From the NCBI RefSeq assembly GCF_006491595.2, contig NZ_VEVQ02000005.1:124001-188000 (forward strand): DNA of 64,000 nt, in the 5' to 3' direction. A program made the translations under genes and the position numbers. This DNA is from Flavobacterium jejuense (GTDB taxonomy: Bacteria > Bacteroidota > Bacteroidia > Flavobacteriales > Flavobacteriaceae). Shown piece by piece: positions 6,795 to 15,093 of this stretch. The number at the start of each line of letters is the position of its first letter. Within the stretch, counting starts at the first letter, position 1. Under the pieces are notes generated by a model that worked only from the letters and a program-made list of their open reading frames with translations, made no database searches and was not told the DNA's origin.

Positions 6795-7014
6795 ACTTAA
6801 GATATTGAGTTAAATTAAGTTGTTCCATAAATTCTAAATAATAAGTATAGGCTTCTCTTAATTGAAAAGACAAATCCATTATTTCAAGTTTACCATTATG
6901 TAAACGGTCATCAATATCATTTAATCTATCTAAAACAATAGTAAAATGCACTCTAGTAATTGAACTGCAAACACCACTAACGATATTATGCAATGTTTCT
7001 TTAGTTGTTTTCAT
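6781..7014 (-). CDS. Hypothetical early phage protein, 77 aa
   Basis: This small helical-looking protein has a leucine-rich pattern (LDRLNDIDDRLHNGKLEIMDLSF) suggesting a helical bundle or short coiled coil. Its start lies in the last 14 nt of the 121 aa gene and its end contains the start of the 81 aa gene, so the three are probably translated as a coupled set. Function is unknown. Confidence 0.5.
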   Translation of the reverse strand: MKTTKETLHNIVSGVCSSITRVHFTIVLDRLNDIDDRLHNGKLEIMDLSFQLREAYTYYLEFMEQLNLTQYLKYERS

Positions 7015-7366
7015 TGAAAAATAAGTCGTATCTATAAGTTAATTTTTGTAAAAGCTCTTGAAAATTTTGAGCATGAATAAGTAAATCTATACAGGGGTTT
7101 TTTGAAGTTTTTACCTCTGTAAATATCTTGGAAGTTTTAAAAACTGAATTTTCATTTTCATGAAGAATTAAAAAAACTGAATTTTGACTATACTTAAATC
7201 TAACAGATAAGGTATTGCCTATTCGAGAAGTTTTAAAGTAAGGAGAAATTTTACGAATAAAATGAGATAAATCAGTAGATTTAGTTTTTCTCATTTTTTT
7301 AAGAAATAACTCAAAATCTTTTTTGTTTTGAGCATAAAGAAGTGATTTTTTTTTGCTTTTATTCAT
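7001..7366 (-). CDS. Basic 121 aa protein, first gene of the phage early cluster
   Basis: This strongly basic protein (KKK and RK clusters throughout the first 70 residues) reads as alpha then beta (NTLSVRFKY, SVFLILHE), then a helical end. It is the first gene of the leftward transcript and abuts the phage-chromosome junction region. First position plus basic charge would fit a ssDNA-binding or regulatory protein. There is no family match and no helix-turn-helix evident by eye. Confidence 0.5.
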   Translation of the reverse strand: MNKSKKKSLLYAQNKKDFELFLKKMRKTKSTDLSHFIRKISPYFKTSRIGNTLSVRFKYSQNSVFLILHENENSVFKTSKIFTEVKTSKNPCIDLLIHAQNFQELLQKLTYRYDLFFNENN

Positions 7367-7636
7367 AATTGTTTAAGTTATGAATAATGTATAAAATAAT
7401 TTACATACTGTATATTATAGTTCAAATAATGTACATTAATAATAATCCTTTGATAACACATTTTGCATAATGATTTTAATAACATTCTTTACTAATTTAT
7501 TAATCAATGAAATATGAACCTTATTATTATTTATCTAAAAGTAATTAAAGTAAATATTATTATAACTAAAAACGCTGACCAATGGGATTATATCTAGAAA
7601 AATACTTTTAAAAATAAATAAATAAACCATAAAAAA
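7367..7636. other. Phage-chromosome junction region with dif-like sequences and short repeats
   Basis: No gene is visible in this AT-rich stretch. It holds the 9-mer AATAATGTA twice (7383-7391, 7427-7435). Two stretches resemble Xer/dif sites: 7398-7425, where ACATAC-TGTATA-TTATAG matches the dif centre including the TGTATA spacer, and 7460-7470, where TTTTGCATAA matches a XerC half-site. A small phage without an integrase would be expected to integrate by host XerCD at dif-like DNA. The real junction cannot be fixed without the left end. Confidence 0.35.
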
Positions 7637-7667
7637 TTGTTTAAAACTGAATAAAATCTTAGATTTG
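7637..7667 (+). promoter_or_regulatory. Bacteroidota consensus promoter
   Basis: TTG at 7637-7639 and TAGATTTG at 7660-7667 are separated by 20 nt, an exact match to the TTG-N19-21-TAnnTTTG promoter form. It lies 22 nt upstream of the ATG at 7690 and marks where chromosomal genes resume after the prophage. Confidence 0.75.
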
Positions 7668-7689
7668 CGTCCCTTTAACTATTACATCT

Positions 7690-8055
7690 ATGGAAAATAA
7701 ATATGCACAAAAATTAATTGAGAAAATTCAAAAAGAAGTTTTACAAAACAAGTTTGATTTAAACTCAATAGTTTCTGATTTGAAAAAAATTAGAGAATAT
7801 TCTCTAGAAGAGCAAAATCCTGTGGTAACCAAAGCTTTACGCTTAGCTTATGAACACCTTGAAACTAATGACGCTTTTTTAATTGGAATTCCAGATGATG
7901 AACCTATTAACGAAGAAAATGAAATAGAACAAAATATTTCTGAAGAAAATGATATTGAAAGTTTTGAGTATTTTTTATCACTGCTTCACGATTTATCTAA
8001 GAAAAACAATTTATTAGATTTAAAAGAATATAATAAAGCTTTTATCGCATTTTAG
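7690..8055 (+). CDS. Conserved flavobacterial protein of unknown function
   Basis: This 121 aa acidic, helical protein starts MENKYAQKLIEKIQKEV and contains DLKKIREYSLEEQNPVVTKALRLAYEHLE, followed by an acidic linker and a second helical part. I recall near-identical small proteins in other Flavobacterium genomes without assigned function. It is a single-gene unit with a consensus promoter upstream and a terminator downstream (8078-8106), and it is the first clearly chromosomal gene after the phage region. Confidence 0.7.
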   Translation: MENKYAQKLIEKIQKEVLQNKFDLNSIVSDLKKIREYSLEEQNPVVTKALRLAYEHLETNDAFLIGIPDDEPINEENEIEQNISEENDIESFEYFLSLLHDLSKKNNLLDLKEYNKAFIAF

Positions 8056-8077
8056 ATAGAACAAAAATAGTATTATT

Positions 8078-8106
8078 AAAAAGGGTCTTTATTTGACCCT
8101 TTTTTT
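8078..8106. terminator. Intrinsic terminator
   Basis: A 10-bp stem, AAAAAGGGTC / GACCCTTTTT, with a 7-nt loop is followed by further T residues, 23 nt after the stop codon at 8055. Confidence 0.85.
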
Positions 8107-8141
8107 ATCTATACTTTAACAATAAACCTGAAAATTCTTAG

Positions 8142-8149
8142 TAAATTTG
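8142..8149 (+). promoter_or_regulatory. -7 promoter element TAAATTTG
   Basis: TAAATTTG matches TAnnTTTG 20 nt upstream of the ATG at 8169. No clear TTG -33 element is seen. Confidence 0.5.
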
Positions 8150-8168
8150 CAGTCCTAAATCTTTTTTT

Positions 8169-8777
8169 ATGTCCAAACAAAAAAAATCTAAAGTAAGACT
8201 ACTTCACCAGTATTACAAGTATACAGGCTTCTATTCCTTTATATGGGAAAATTCAAAAAAAGCCTTACTTCCACTGGCTACAGTTATTGGTATATTGCTT
8301 TACATCAATTACCGTGTTATGAGTATTGATGACATGTTATATTACGTTACTCAGAACTTTAGTGATTTATCTATTTTTTCTTTGTTTTTAATATCAGAGA
8401 GTATTTTAGGTTTACTACCTCCAGATATTTTTATTGCTTGGACAAAAAACACACAATCACCACTACTCTATTTATCTATTCTAGCGGTACTTTCTTATTT
8501 AGGAGGCGTTATTTCCTATTATAAAGGAAGAACTCTTCTTTTAATTCCTAAAATAAATGATTATTTAGAAGGAAAAATGACAAAACATATAAAAAATATG
8601 CAAAAATGGGGTGGTTTTTTAATAGCTGTTGGAGCACTATTACCATTGCCTTTTGCTATTGCATGTTTGGCTGCAGGAATGATTAAATTTCCTCAAAAAC
8701 AGTTCTTTATTTTTGCCTCTCTTAGAGTATTTCGCTTTGTAATTTATGGTTACATTATTTATTCTGCTTTATCATGA
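8169..8777 (+). CDS. VTT/DedA-like (YqaA-type) membrane protein
   Basis: This 202 aa protein has a basic N-terminus and about four to five membrane helices. The motif ESILGLLPPD (about residues 77-86) and the later G-A-L-L-P-L-P-F-A-I-A-CLAAG (about 160-175) are the re-entrant loop signatures of the VTT/SNARE-associated family, whose members (DedA, YqaA, TMEM41B) act in lipid translocation or envelope stability. The next gene overlaps by 4 nt (ATGA), so the two are co-translated. The specific substrate is not known. Confidence 0.7.
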   Translation: MSKQKKSKVRLLHQYYKYTGFYSFIWENSKKALLPLATVIGILLYINYRVMSIDDMLYYVTQNFSDLSIFSLFLISESILGLLPPDIFIAWTKNTQSPLLYLSILAVLSYLGGVISYYKGRTLLLIPKINDYLEGKMTKHIKNMQKWGGFLIAVGALLPLPFAIACLAAGMIKFPQKQFFIFASLRVFRFVIYGYIIYSALS

Positions 8778-9043
8778 TAAAATTTTTTAAAATTATTGCA
8801 TTACTAGAAGGTATTTCCCTTTTAGCTCTATTATTTTTTGCAATGCCAATGAAATATATATTTGGTAATCCTTTATTTGTCAAACATGTTGGTATGGCAC
8901 ATGGTTTACTTTTTATACTTTACATAGCTTTAGCCGTTCTATTAAAAATGGAACAAAAATGGGATATTAAGAAATTTGGTATTATATGCTTAGCTTCAAT
9001 AATCCCTTTTGGTACATTTTATATCGAAAAAAAATACTTATAA
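8774..9043 (+). CDS. DUF3817 membrane protein
   Basis: This 89 aa protein has three membrane helices and the DUF3817 pattern: a first helix with A-LLEGISLLAL, then KHVGMAHGLLFILY, then a C-terminal helix ending IPFGTFYIEKKY. Family function is unknown. It overlaps the preceding VTT-like gene by 4 nt and is 12 nt before the MscS gene, so the three probably form an operon of envelope proteins. Confidence 0.8.
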   Translation: MIKFFKIIALLEGISLLALLFFAMPMKYIFGNPLFVKHVGMAHGLLFILYIALAVLLKMEQKWDIKKFGIICLASIIPFGTFYIEKKYL

Positions 9044-9055
9044 TCAATTTGTTTA

Positions 9056-10294
9056 ATGACACTATTTAATTGGGCTTATAAAATTCTTAAAAATTTAGAT
9101 TTTAGTGAAAACGTTGCTATTTATATAAATCTATTTATAAATCTATTTATTTTAATTTTTATTGCTTATCTATTAGATTATATCTTTAAAAAAATATTAA
9201 TTGTTGTCCTAGCAATTGTAGCTGCTAAAACAAAATCAAGCTTTGATGATTTTTTAGTAGCTAATAAAACAGCCAAATATATTGCGCACTTAGTTCCACT
9301 TATTTTTATTTACAAAACAGTACCTATCATACTTAAAGATTTCTCTTATTGGGAAGTTTTTTTTGAAAAAAGTATTAAAATATACATCATTATCTTAACA
9401 CTATGGATTATTCGAAGTGTTTTTAATGCGCTAAAAGATTATCTAAAAAACAAACCTAGATATAGTGATAAACCCATAGATAGTTATATTCAAGTTATTA
9501 TGATAATGCTATGGATATTTGGTATTATCTCTTTTATTTCTGTTCTTTTTAGTATTGGAAAAACTGCTTTTATAACTACATTAGGATCAATTTCTGCAAT
9601 AGTTATCTTAATTTTTAGAGATACAATATTAGGTTTTGTAGCAAGTATATCAGTATCAGTAAATGATATGGTTCGAATTGGTGATTGGATTACTATGGAG
9701 AAATTTGGTGCAGATGGTGATGTTGTTGAAATAAATTTGGCAACTGTAAAAGTTAGAAATTTTGATAACACAACTACCACAATTCCAACTTACAGTTTAA
9801 TTTCTGATAGTTTTAAGAATTGGAGAGGAATGCAAAATTCTGATGGTCGAAGAATAAAAAGATTTGTACTAATTAAAACCAAATCAGTTAAGTTTATAGA
9901 TGATGGGCAATTAGAATACTATAAAAAAATACAAAATATCTCTAATTATATCAATCATAGACAATCTGATATTGAAAAATTTAATTTGAATAATTCGATT
10001 GATAAATCTCTAATTTTAAATGGTAGAAATCTAACAAATCTTGGTCTATTTAGAAAGTACATTGAAGAATACATTAAAAATCATTCGGGAATAAATAAAG
10101 GAATGATGCTTATGGTGAGACATTTACAGCCTACAGAAAAAGGAATTCCTGTAGAAATATATTGTTTTTCTAAAGACAAAACTTGGGAAAATTATGAACA
10201 TATCATGGCAGATATTTTCGATCACATAATAGCTTCTGTTTCTTATTTTAATTTAGAATTATACGAATTAGATAACAGCATAACTGTAGATTAG
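9056..10294 (+). CDS. MscS-family mechanosensitive channel
   Basis: This 412 aa protein has about four N-terminal membrane helices, then the MscS core. The pore-helix region reads FITTLGSISAIVILIFRDTILGFVASISVSVNDMVRIGDWI, and the beta domain has GDVVEINLATVKVRNFDNTTTTIPTYSLISDSFKNW. These channels open under membrane tension and release solutes on hypo-osmotic shock. The C-terminal 150 residues form the cytoplasmic vestibule. The gene ends overlapping the convergent thioesterase gene by 4 nt. Confidence 0.88.
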   Translation: MTLFNWAYKILKNLDFSENVAIYINLFINLFILIFIAYLLDYIFKKILIVVLAIVAAKTKSSFDDFLVANKTAKYIAHLVPLIFIYKTVPIILKDFSYWEVFFEKSIKIYIIILTLWIIRSVFNALKDYLKNKPRYSDKPIDSYIQVIMIMLWIFGIISFISVLFSIGKTAFITTLGSISAIVILIFRDTILGFVASISVSVNDMVRIGDWITMEKFGADGDVVEINLATVKVRNFDNTTTTIPTYSLISDSFKNWRGMQNSDGRRIKRFVLIKTKSVKFIDDGQLEYYKKIQNISNYINHRQSDIEKFNLNNSIDKSLILNGRNLTNLGLFRKYIEEYIKNHSGINKGMMLMVRHLQPTEKGIPVEIYCFSKDKTWENYEHIMADIFDHIIASVSYFNLELYELDNSITVD

Positions 10295-10689
10295 TCTTTT
10301 TTCTTTAATCGTTCCTCAACAAATTCTACTTTAGTCTTTCCATGTGGTCTTGGTTTTCCAAACTCATCCAAATTTACCATAGTAATAGAATCTACAGTAA
10401 GAATTGTTTCTTGAGTCATTTTATTTCTTGCTTTGCACTTTAAAGTTAAAGAAGTTTTTCCAAATTTTATGACTTCAATTCCTAACTCAATAATATCTCC
10501 TTGTTTAGCAGAACTCATAAAATTAATTTCAGTCATATGTTTAGTAACTACTCTTGTATTTTCTAATTGAATTATTGTATATAAAGCAGCTTCTTCATCA
10601 ATCCAGGCTAATAATCTACCTCCAAATAAGGTTTCATTAGGATTTAAATCTTCTGGTTTAACCCATTTTCTTGTATTAAATCTCATCAT
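10291..10689 (-). CDS. Acyl-CoA thioesterase, hotdog fold (YciA/BACH-like)
   Basis: This 132 aa protein has the hotdog acyl-CoA hydrolase pattern: NPNETLFGGRLLAWIDEEAALYTI with the catalytic Asp in the helix, then TKHMTEINFMSSAKQGDIIELG, then GKTSLTLKCKARN. Such enzymes hydrolyse cytosolic acyl-CoA thioesters. It is convergent with the MscS gene, overlapping by 4 nt, and is probably monocistronic. Confidence 0.85.
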   Translation of the reverse strand: MMRFNTRKWVKPEDLNPNETLFGGRLLAWIDEEAALYTIIQLENTRVVTKHMTEINFMSSAKQGDIIELGIEVIKFGKTSLTLKCKARNKMTQETILTVDSITMVNLDEFGKPRPHGKTKVEFVEERLKKKD

Positions 10690-10791
10690 ATTGTATTTAA
10701 ATATCGATTTAGAAAGACAAAAATAGAATAAACATGACTATTAATTGGTATAATAAGGTACTTTTTATTTTTTATGGTCATAAAAAATCCT

Positions 10792-10799
10792 TAATTTTG
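10792..10799 (+). promoter_or_regulatory. -7 promoter element TAATTTTG upstream of the OmpA-family gene
   Basis: TAATTTTG matches TAnnTTTG 26 nt before the ATG at 10826. The -33 element is unclear. Confidence 0.55.
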
Positions 10800-10825
10800 C
10801 AATTATTTTAATTATTATAAAAATT

Positions 10826-12082
10826 ATGAAAAAAGTTATTGTTTTTTTATCACTAGCGTTGATGGTTACCTCATTAGGTAATGCTCAAGAGGAAGCTAAA
10901 AAACAAGTAGAAATTGATTTCAACAGATGGTCTATCGATTTAAATGCTGGTTTAAGTAAGCCAAGTGCTCCTTTTTCTCCAAATTACTATTCTAGTAATA
11001 CTAATTTTATTCATGGAGACTTAGGTTTCAGATATATGTTTAATAATAAATTTGGTTTGAAAGTAGATTTTGGTCTAGATTCATTTAAAAACAAATCAGA
11101 AAGTTTTGAATTTGAAGGGAAATACTACAGAACAGATTTACAAGGAGTAATCAATTTGGGAAGGCTTCTTACGTTTGAAGATTGGACAAACACAATTAAC
11201 TTACAAGCACATACTGGATTAGGTTTTGCATACATGACCAATGATAACTTTGATGGAAATGATGATATGACTAACTTTATATTAGGTCTTACAGCTCAAT
11301 TTAGGTTATCAAATAGAATAGCTCTTAATGCTGACTTTACAATGATTAATAATATAAACCAACAATATACATTTGACGGTTTTGAGGATCCTTCTGTTGC
11401 AGCAGACAGAGGTTTTAATAGTACTATGTACAATGCAAGTATTGGCTTTTCGTTTTATTTAGGTAAAAATGAAAAACATGCAGATTGGCATATCCCAAGA
11501 AACAAACAATTAGACGAATTAGAAGCACGTGTTGCTGAATTGAAAACAATGTTAGAAGACACAGATAGAGATGGTGTTGTTGACTATTTGGATGTAGAAC
11601 CAAATACTATAGCAGGTATGACCGTTGATACTAAAGGTCGTGCTGTTGACTTAAATAACAATGGTATTCCTGATGAAATTGAATCTTACATAGATAAGAA
11701 GAAAAACAATCAACCAACTACTAGAGAAGAACAATCAATTAAAGACATGATAAATGGTGGTTATATAAATGTATATTTTAATACAAATTCTAGTAAACCA
11801 ACTAGCTCTTCTTATGATGCTATTCAATTTGTAACACAATATTTAAAATCTAATCCAGATAAAAGTGTTGAAGTAATTGGTTATGCAGATGAAATTGGTC
11901 AAACTGAATATAACGAAAGATTATCTGCAGCGAGAGCAACTTTTGTAAAAGATGTTATTGTGAAAGCTGGGGTTGATGCCTCTCGCTTAATTGATGTTGC
12001 TAAAGGTGAAGATACTTCTGTGGATTCAAGTTCTGCTTATGCAAGAAAATTAGTAAGAAGAGTTACTTTTAAATTGAAGTAA
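10826..12082 (+). CDS. OmpA-family outer membrane protein
   Basis: This 418 aa protein has a signal peptide (KKVIVFLSLALMVTSLGNAQ, cleavage around residue 21), an eight-strand type beta-barrel (about 25-215), a TSP3-like calcium repeat region with DTDRDGVVDYLD and DLNNNGIPDEI (about 245-290), and a C-terminal OmpA peptidoglycan-binding domain (about 310-418). That last domain carries the family signature GYADEIGQTEYNERLSAARA. Such proteins anchor the outer membrane to the cell wall and are usually very abundant. It has its own promoter element and a terminator at 12106-12142. Confidence 0.92.
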   Translation: MKKVIVFLSLALMVTSLGNAQEEAKKQVEIDFNRWSIDLNAGLSKPSAPFSPNYYSSNTNFIHGDLGFRYMFNNKFGLKVDFGLDSFKNKSESFEFEGKYYRTDLQGVINLGRLLTFEDWTNTINLQAHTGLGFAYMTNDNFDGNDDMTNFILGLTAQFRLSNRIALNADFTMINNINQQYTFDGFEDPSVAADRGFNSTMYNASIGFSFYLGKNEKHADWHIPRNKQLDELEARVAELKTMLEDTDRDGVVDYLDVEPNTIAGMTVDTKGRAVDLNNNGIPDEIESYIDKKKNNQPTTREEQSIKDMINGGYINVYFNTNSSKPTSSSYDAIQFVTQYLKSNPDKSVEVIGYADEIGQTEYNERLSAARATFVKDVIVKAGVDASRLIDVAKGEDTSVDSSSAYARKLVRRVTFKLK

Positions 12083-12105
12083 TTAACAATACAATCTTAA
12101 TAACT

Positions 12106-12142
12106 AAAAAATAGTCTTCATTTATGAAGGCTATTTTTTTTT
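12106..12142. terminator. Intrinsic terminator after the OmpA-family gene
   Basis: AAAAATAGTCTTCAT pairs with ATGAAGGCTATTTTT (one G-T pair), followed by more T residues. It lies 23 nt after the stop at 12082. Confidence 0.85.
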
Positions 12143-12171
12143 AACTTTAATTAATTCTAAAAATTGCTACT

Positions 12172-12564
12172 ATGAAAACTAAAGATGAAGTTATTCTAGA
12201 AATTAGAGGAGAATCCATTGGTATGATTACAGCAACTTCAAGTTCTGAAGAAAAATTTCAAAATCAAACCTTACGCCCTATTTTAAAATTTCAAAATGAT
12301 TTATTCCTAGAAGTTTTTAGAAATTATGCTATAAAACAAAAGGGAGTTTTTTTTACACTAAGCCCTGAAAAGAAAATGAGTTATGTTGAAAATGCAATTC
12401 AAAGAGATATTAAATTTAGAAACTCTTTGAAAGGAATGGTTATAGGAATATTTACTATCTCTGAGTACAAAGAATATATCCTAAATTCCTCTAATATTAA
12501 TAAAAGAATGATGAATTTGCTAATTGAGCGTATCAAAAGTCAAATTCAATTATTCGAAGAATAA
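12172..12564 (+). CDS. Conserved hypothetical protein, 130 aa
   Basis: This helical soluble protein begins with KTKDEVILEIRGESIGMI and contains KFQNQTLRPILKFQNDLF and the pattern FRNSLKGMVIGIFT. I recall this as a family conserved across Flavobacteriia, sometimes loosely labelled glyoxalase, but no metal-binding glyoxalase residues are visible and I would not transfer that name. It lies 11 nt before the MepB-like gene, probably in one transcript. Confidence 0.65.
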   Translation: MKTKDEVILEIRGESIGMITATSSSEEKFQNQTLRPILKFQNDLFLEVFRNYAIKQKGVFFTLSPEKKMSYVENAIQRDIKFRNSLKGMVIGIFTISEYKEYILNSSNINKRMMNLLIERIKSQIQLFEE

Positions 12565-12575
12565 CGTCCTAATTA

Positions 12576-13070
12576 ATGATTGATTCAGAGTTACTTACAT
12601 TAGAAAATAATATTTATAAAAACTGTTCTTTAAAGATAACAAATGTTACTTCTCATGACGAAAGTAAACAGTATTGTGCTTGTTCTTTTTCATTAAATGA
12701 TAATAAAGTTATTTTTAGAAAATCTAAAATTACTCCTAAAAAGCAAGGTCAATTTGTTACTTTTTGGAAAAGAAGTGAAATAGGACCAATTCAACCTTAT
12801 CATGAAAATGATGATTTTGACTTTTTTGTTGTAAACAGTTCTTCAGAAAATAATTTTGGTCAATTCATTTTTCCTAAATCTATTTTAATTCAAAAAGGAA
12901 TTATTACTTCCAATAATAAGGAAGGAAAAAGAGCATTTAGAGTTTATCCTATTTGGGAAAAAGTTATAAATAAACAAGCTATAAAAACACAATCCTGGCA
13001 AAAAGATTACTTTATTATACTTTCAAATAGTATGGATTTTAATAGTTTAAAAAAAATGTATACTATATAA
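12576..13070 (+). CDS. MepB-family protein
   Basis: This 164 aa protein matches the MepB family (named from the Staphylococcus aureus mepRAB locus): CACSFSLNDNKVIFRKSKITPKKQGQFVTFWKR, then FGQFIFPKSILIQKGIIT, GKRAFRVYPIWE and TQSWQKDYF. The biochemical role of the family is not established. It overlaps the convergent DUF2461 gene by 8 nt. Confidence 0.8.
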   Translation: MIDSELLTLENNIYKNCSLKITNVTSHDESKQYCACSFSLNDNKVIFRKSKITPKKQGQFVTFWKRSEIGPIQPYHENDDFDFFVVNSSSENNFGQFIFPKSILIQKGIITSNNKEGKRAFRVYPIWEKVINKQAIKTQSWQKDYFIILSNSMDFNSLKKMYTI

Positions 13071-13728
13071 TACTTTCTCCGTTAAGATTAGTAGTAAGAA
13101 CATCACTCATGTAGTCGAAAAAAGGCCTCATTGCTTTAAAAGTAACCAAAACTTCTTCATTAAAATTAGGAGACAGAACCTCTTTATTAGAAAAAGATCT
13201 CGTTACTAAAAATTGTTTTTTTCTAATTAAATCAATGTCTGGATGATTTTTATCAAAATCTCTTGGAGCTGTTTTTAATTCATCGCCTTGAAGTGAACCA
13301 AAATATTTTTTAAAAGAATCTTGAGATATAATTTCTCTTAATTCCGAAGCATCAAGTTCTATTTCTTTACGAATACGTAATAAATCCTCCTTATTAGGTT
13401 CCCAAAAGCCTCCTCCAACGAAACTGGCATCATTTTGAATATGCAAATAATAACCACCTCTTAGCATGGGTTTTGTTCTTTTGTAACCAGCACTAAAGTT
13501 TACTTTATAAGGCAATTTATTTTTTGAAAAACGAACATCTCTGTAAATTCTAAATATTTGTATATTTTCAATATTATCAAATTTACCAAGTGAATTACCA
13601 ATTTCATTAAAAAATTCCTTTATATCTTTTTGTTCTTTTTCAAAGCGTTTTTTATTTTCCGCAAACCATTCTCTATTATTATTATCTTTTAAATCTTGTA
13701 AGAATGATAATGATTCTTTTTTAATCAT
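13063..13728 (-). CDS. DUF2461 family protein
   Basis: The protein is 221 aa from ATG 13728. A TTG three codons upstream would extend it, but ATG is preferred. It shows the family signature (TIGR02453): FLQDLKDNNNREWFAENKKRFE at the start, then IFRIYRDVRFSKNKLPYK and GGYYLHI, then GGGFWEPNKEDLLRIRKEIE. The family is widespread and its function is unknown. The gene is convergent with the MepB-like gene. Confidence 0.85.
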   Translation of the reverse strand: MIKKESLSFLQDLKDNNNREWFAENKKRFEKEQKDIKEFFNEIGNSLGKFDNIENIQIFRIYRDVRFSKNKLPYKVNFSAGYKRTKPMLRGGYYLHIQNDASFVGGGFWEPNKEDLLRIRKEIELDASELREIISQDSFKKYFGSLQGDELKTAPRDFDKNHPDIDLIRKKQFLVTRSFSNKEVLSPNFNEEVLVTFKAMRPFFDYMSDVLTTNLNGESII

Positions 13729-13995
13729 AATTAACAAATATTTTAAATTTTAACTTTATTTTTAAATTATTATTATTACATTTATTAAAATAAACATTTA
13801 GTCTATATTTTTAATAGATAATATAAGAATATTCATAATTAATTAACAAAAAAAACAAAAAAAATGATTCAAATAGTTATTCAGTAAGTAAGTCAAAATG
13901 TTAAATAAATGTTAATATGTGATTTTTTACTAACTGAAAGAAAAAAAATAAAAGGTATATTTAAAAATCCCAAATTAACTTAAATCCTTGATATT

Positions 13996-15018
13996 ATGAA
14001 AACTAAATTACTATTACTATTACTTACGACCAATTTCTTATTTTGTCAAGTAACAGATGTATTAACAGATTTTAATTCTGCTGGACTATCAAACTTAACG
14101 TTTAAAAGTAATTATATTTACTTTAATTCTTATGTTCAAAAGAAAGTATATCGTATTGATCATACTTTTACAAATCCAACTGTAGAATTGGTGTATCAAT
14201 TCAATGAAAATCCAAATTTCGTTTATATTGAAAATGATATCTTATTTGTTGGAGTAGAAAATCCATTTAAAACTTACAAAATTGATTTAAATACAGATGA
14301 ACTTAACACTGAACTAATAGCTAATGTCGCTGGTCCTATGGTTAAAATCAACGATGATTTATATATTGGTCAATATTCAGCCTCAAAAATAGTGAAAATT
14401 AATTTAACAACTTCATTGCAAACTGACGTTTTAGTAGGTTACAAACCTAATTTTTTTACCGTTCATGATAATAAATTATTTTTTACATCTAATTATACTA
14501 ATGCACTATATAAATATGATCCTTCCAGTGGAATATTAGATACTATCTTGAATAATTTAAACTATGCCTCAGGAATTGTTATGAATGAAGCATTATTTTT
14601 TATTTGTGAAAGTTCAGTAAGTTCTATCTCTATTTATTCTAATCCTGGATTTCAATTTGAAAACCTTTTTCAATTACCTGCTAACTCTTGGCCTAATGGT
14701 GCTATACTTGTTGGAAATGATCTCTTTTTTGTACAAACAATTGCTGGGAAAATTTCGAAAATGCCAATTAATACGTTCTTAGGGAATAGTGATTTTCTAG
14801 CACATGATCCAAAAATAAAAATATATCCAAACCCTTCTACTGAAGTTATAAATATTGATAGCAAATATTTTTTTGAAAAATACAGTATCTATAATAATGA
14901 AGGTAAATTAATTCAAAACTCTACAATTACCAATAATAAAATAAATGTATCCGAATTACCTAAAGGACAATATGTATTAATGCTAGATAAACATTCAAAT
15001 ACTTTCTTAAAAAATTAA
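13996..15018 (+). CDS. Secreted beta-propeller-like protein with type IX sorting domain
   Basis: This 340 aa protein has an N-terminal signal peptide (LLLLLLTTNFLFCQ) and repeated short blocks with the rhythm of a beta-propeller (IYFNSYVQKKVYRID, LYIGQYSASKIVKI, LFFTSNYTNALYKYD, LFFVQTIAGKISKM), about residues 20-260. A type A T9SS C-terminal domain follows (PKIKIYPNPSTEVINI ... YSIYNNEGKLI ... VSELPKGQYVLML). It is exported through the Sec and type IX systems to the cell surface or medium. The substrate is unknown. Confidence 0.82.
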   Translation: MKTKLLLLLLTTNFLFCQVTDVLTDFNSAGLSNLTFKSNYIYFNSYVQKKVYRIDHTFTNPTVELVYQFNENPNFVYIENDILFVGVENPFKTYKIDLNTDELNTELIANVAGPMVKINDDLYIGQYSASKIVKINLTTSLQTDVLVGYKPNFFTVHDNKLFFTSNYTNALYKYDPSSGILDTILNNLNYASGIVMNEALFFICESSVSSISIYSNPGFQFENLFQLPANSWPNGAILVGNDLFFVQTIAGKISKMPINTFLGNSDFLAHDPKIKIYPNPSTEVINIDSKYFFEKYSIYNNEGKLIQNSTITNNKINVSELPKGQYVLMLDKHSNTFLKN

Positions 15019-15040
15019 AAAAATGATACATACATATTAA

Positions 15041-15072
15041 AAACGCTCTATTTAAATAAAAATAGAGCGTTT
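15041..15072. terminator. Bidirectional terminator between convergent T9SS cargo genes
   Basis: A perfect 13-bp stem AAACGCTCTATTT / AAATAGAGCGTTT with a 6-nt loop lies between the stops at 15018 (plus) and 15094 (minus). Confidence 0.9.
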
Positions 15073-15093
15073 CTTATTATTTACTAAAAACGA

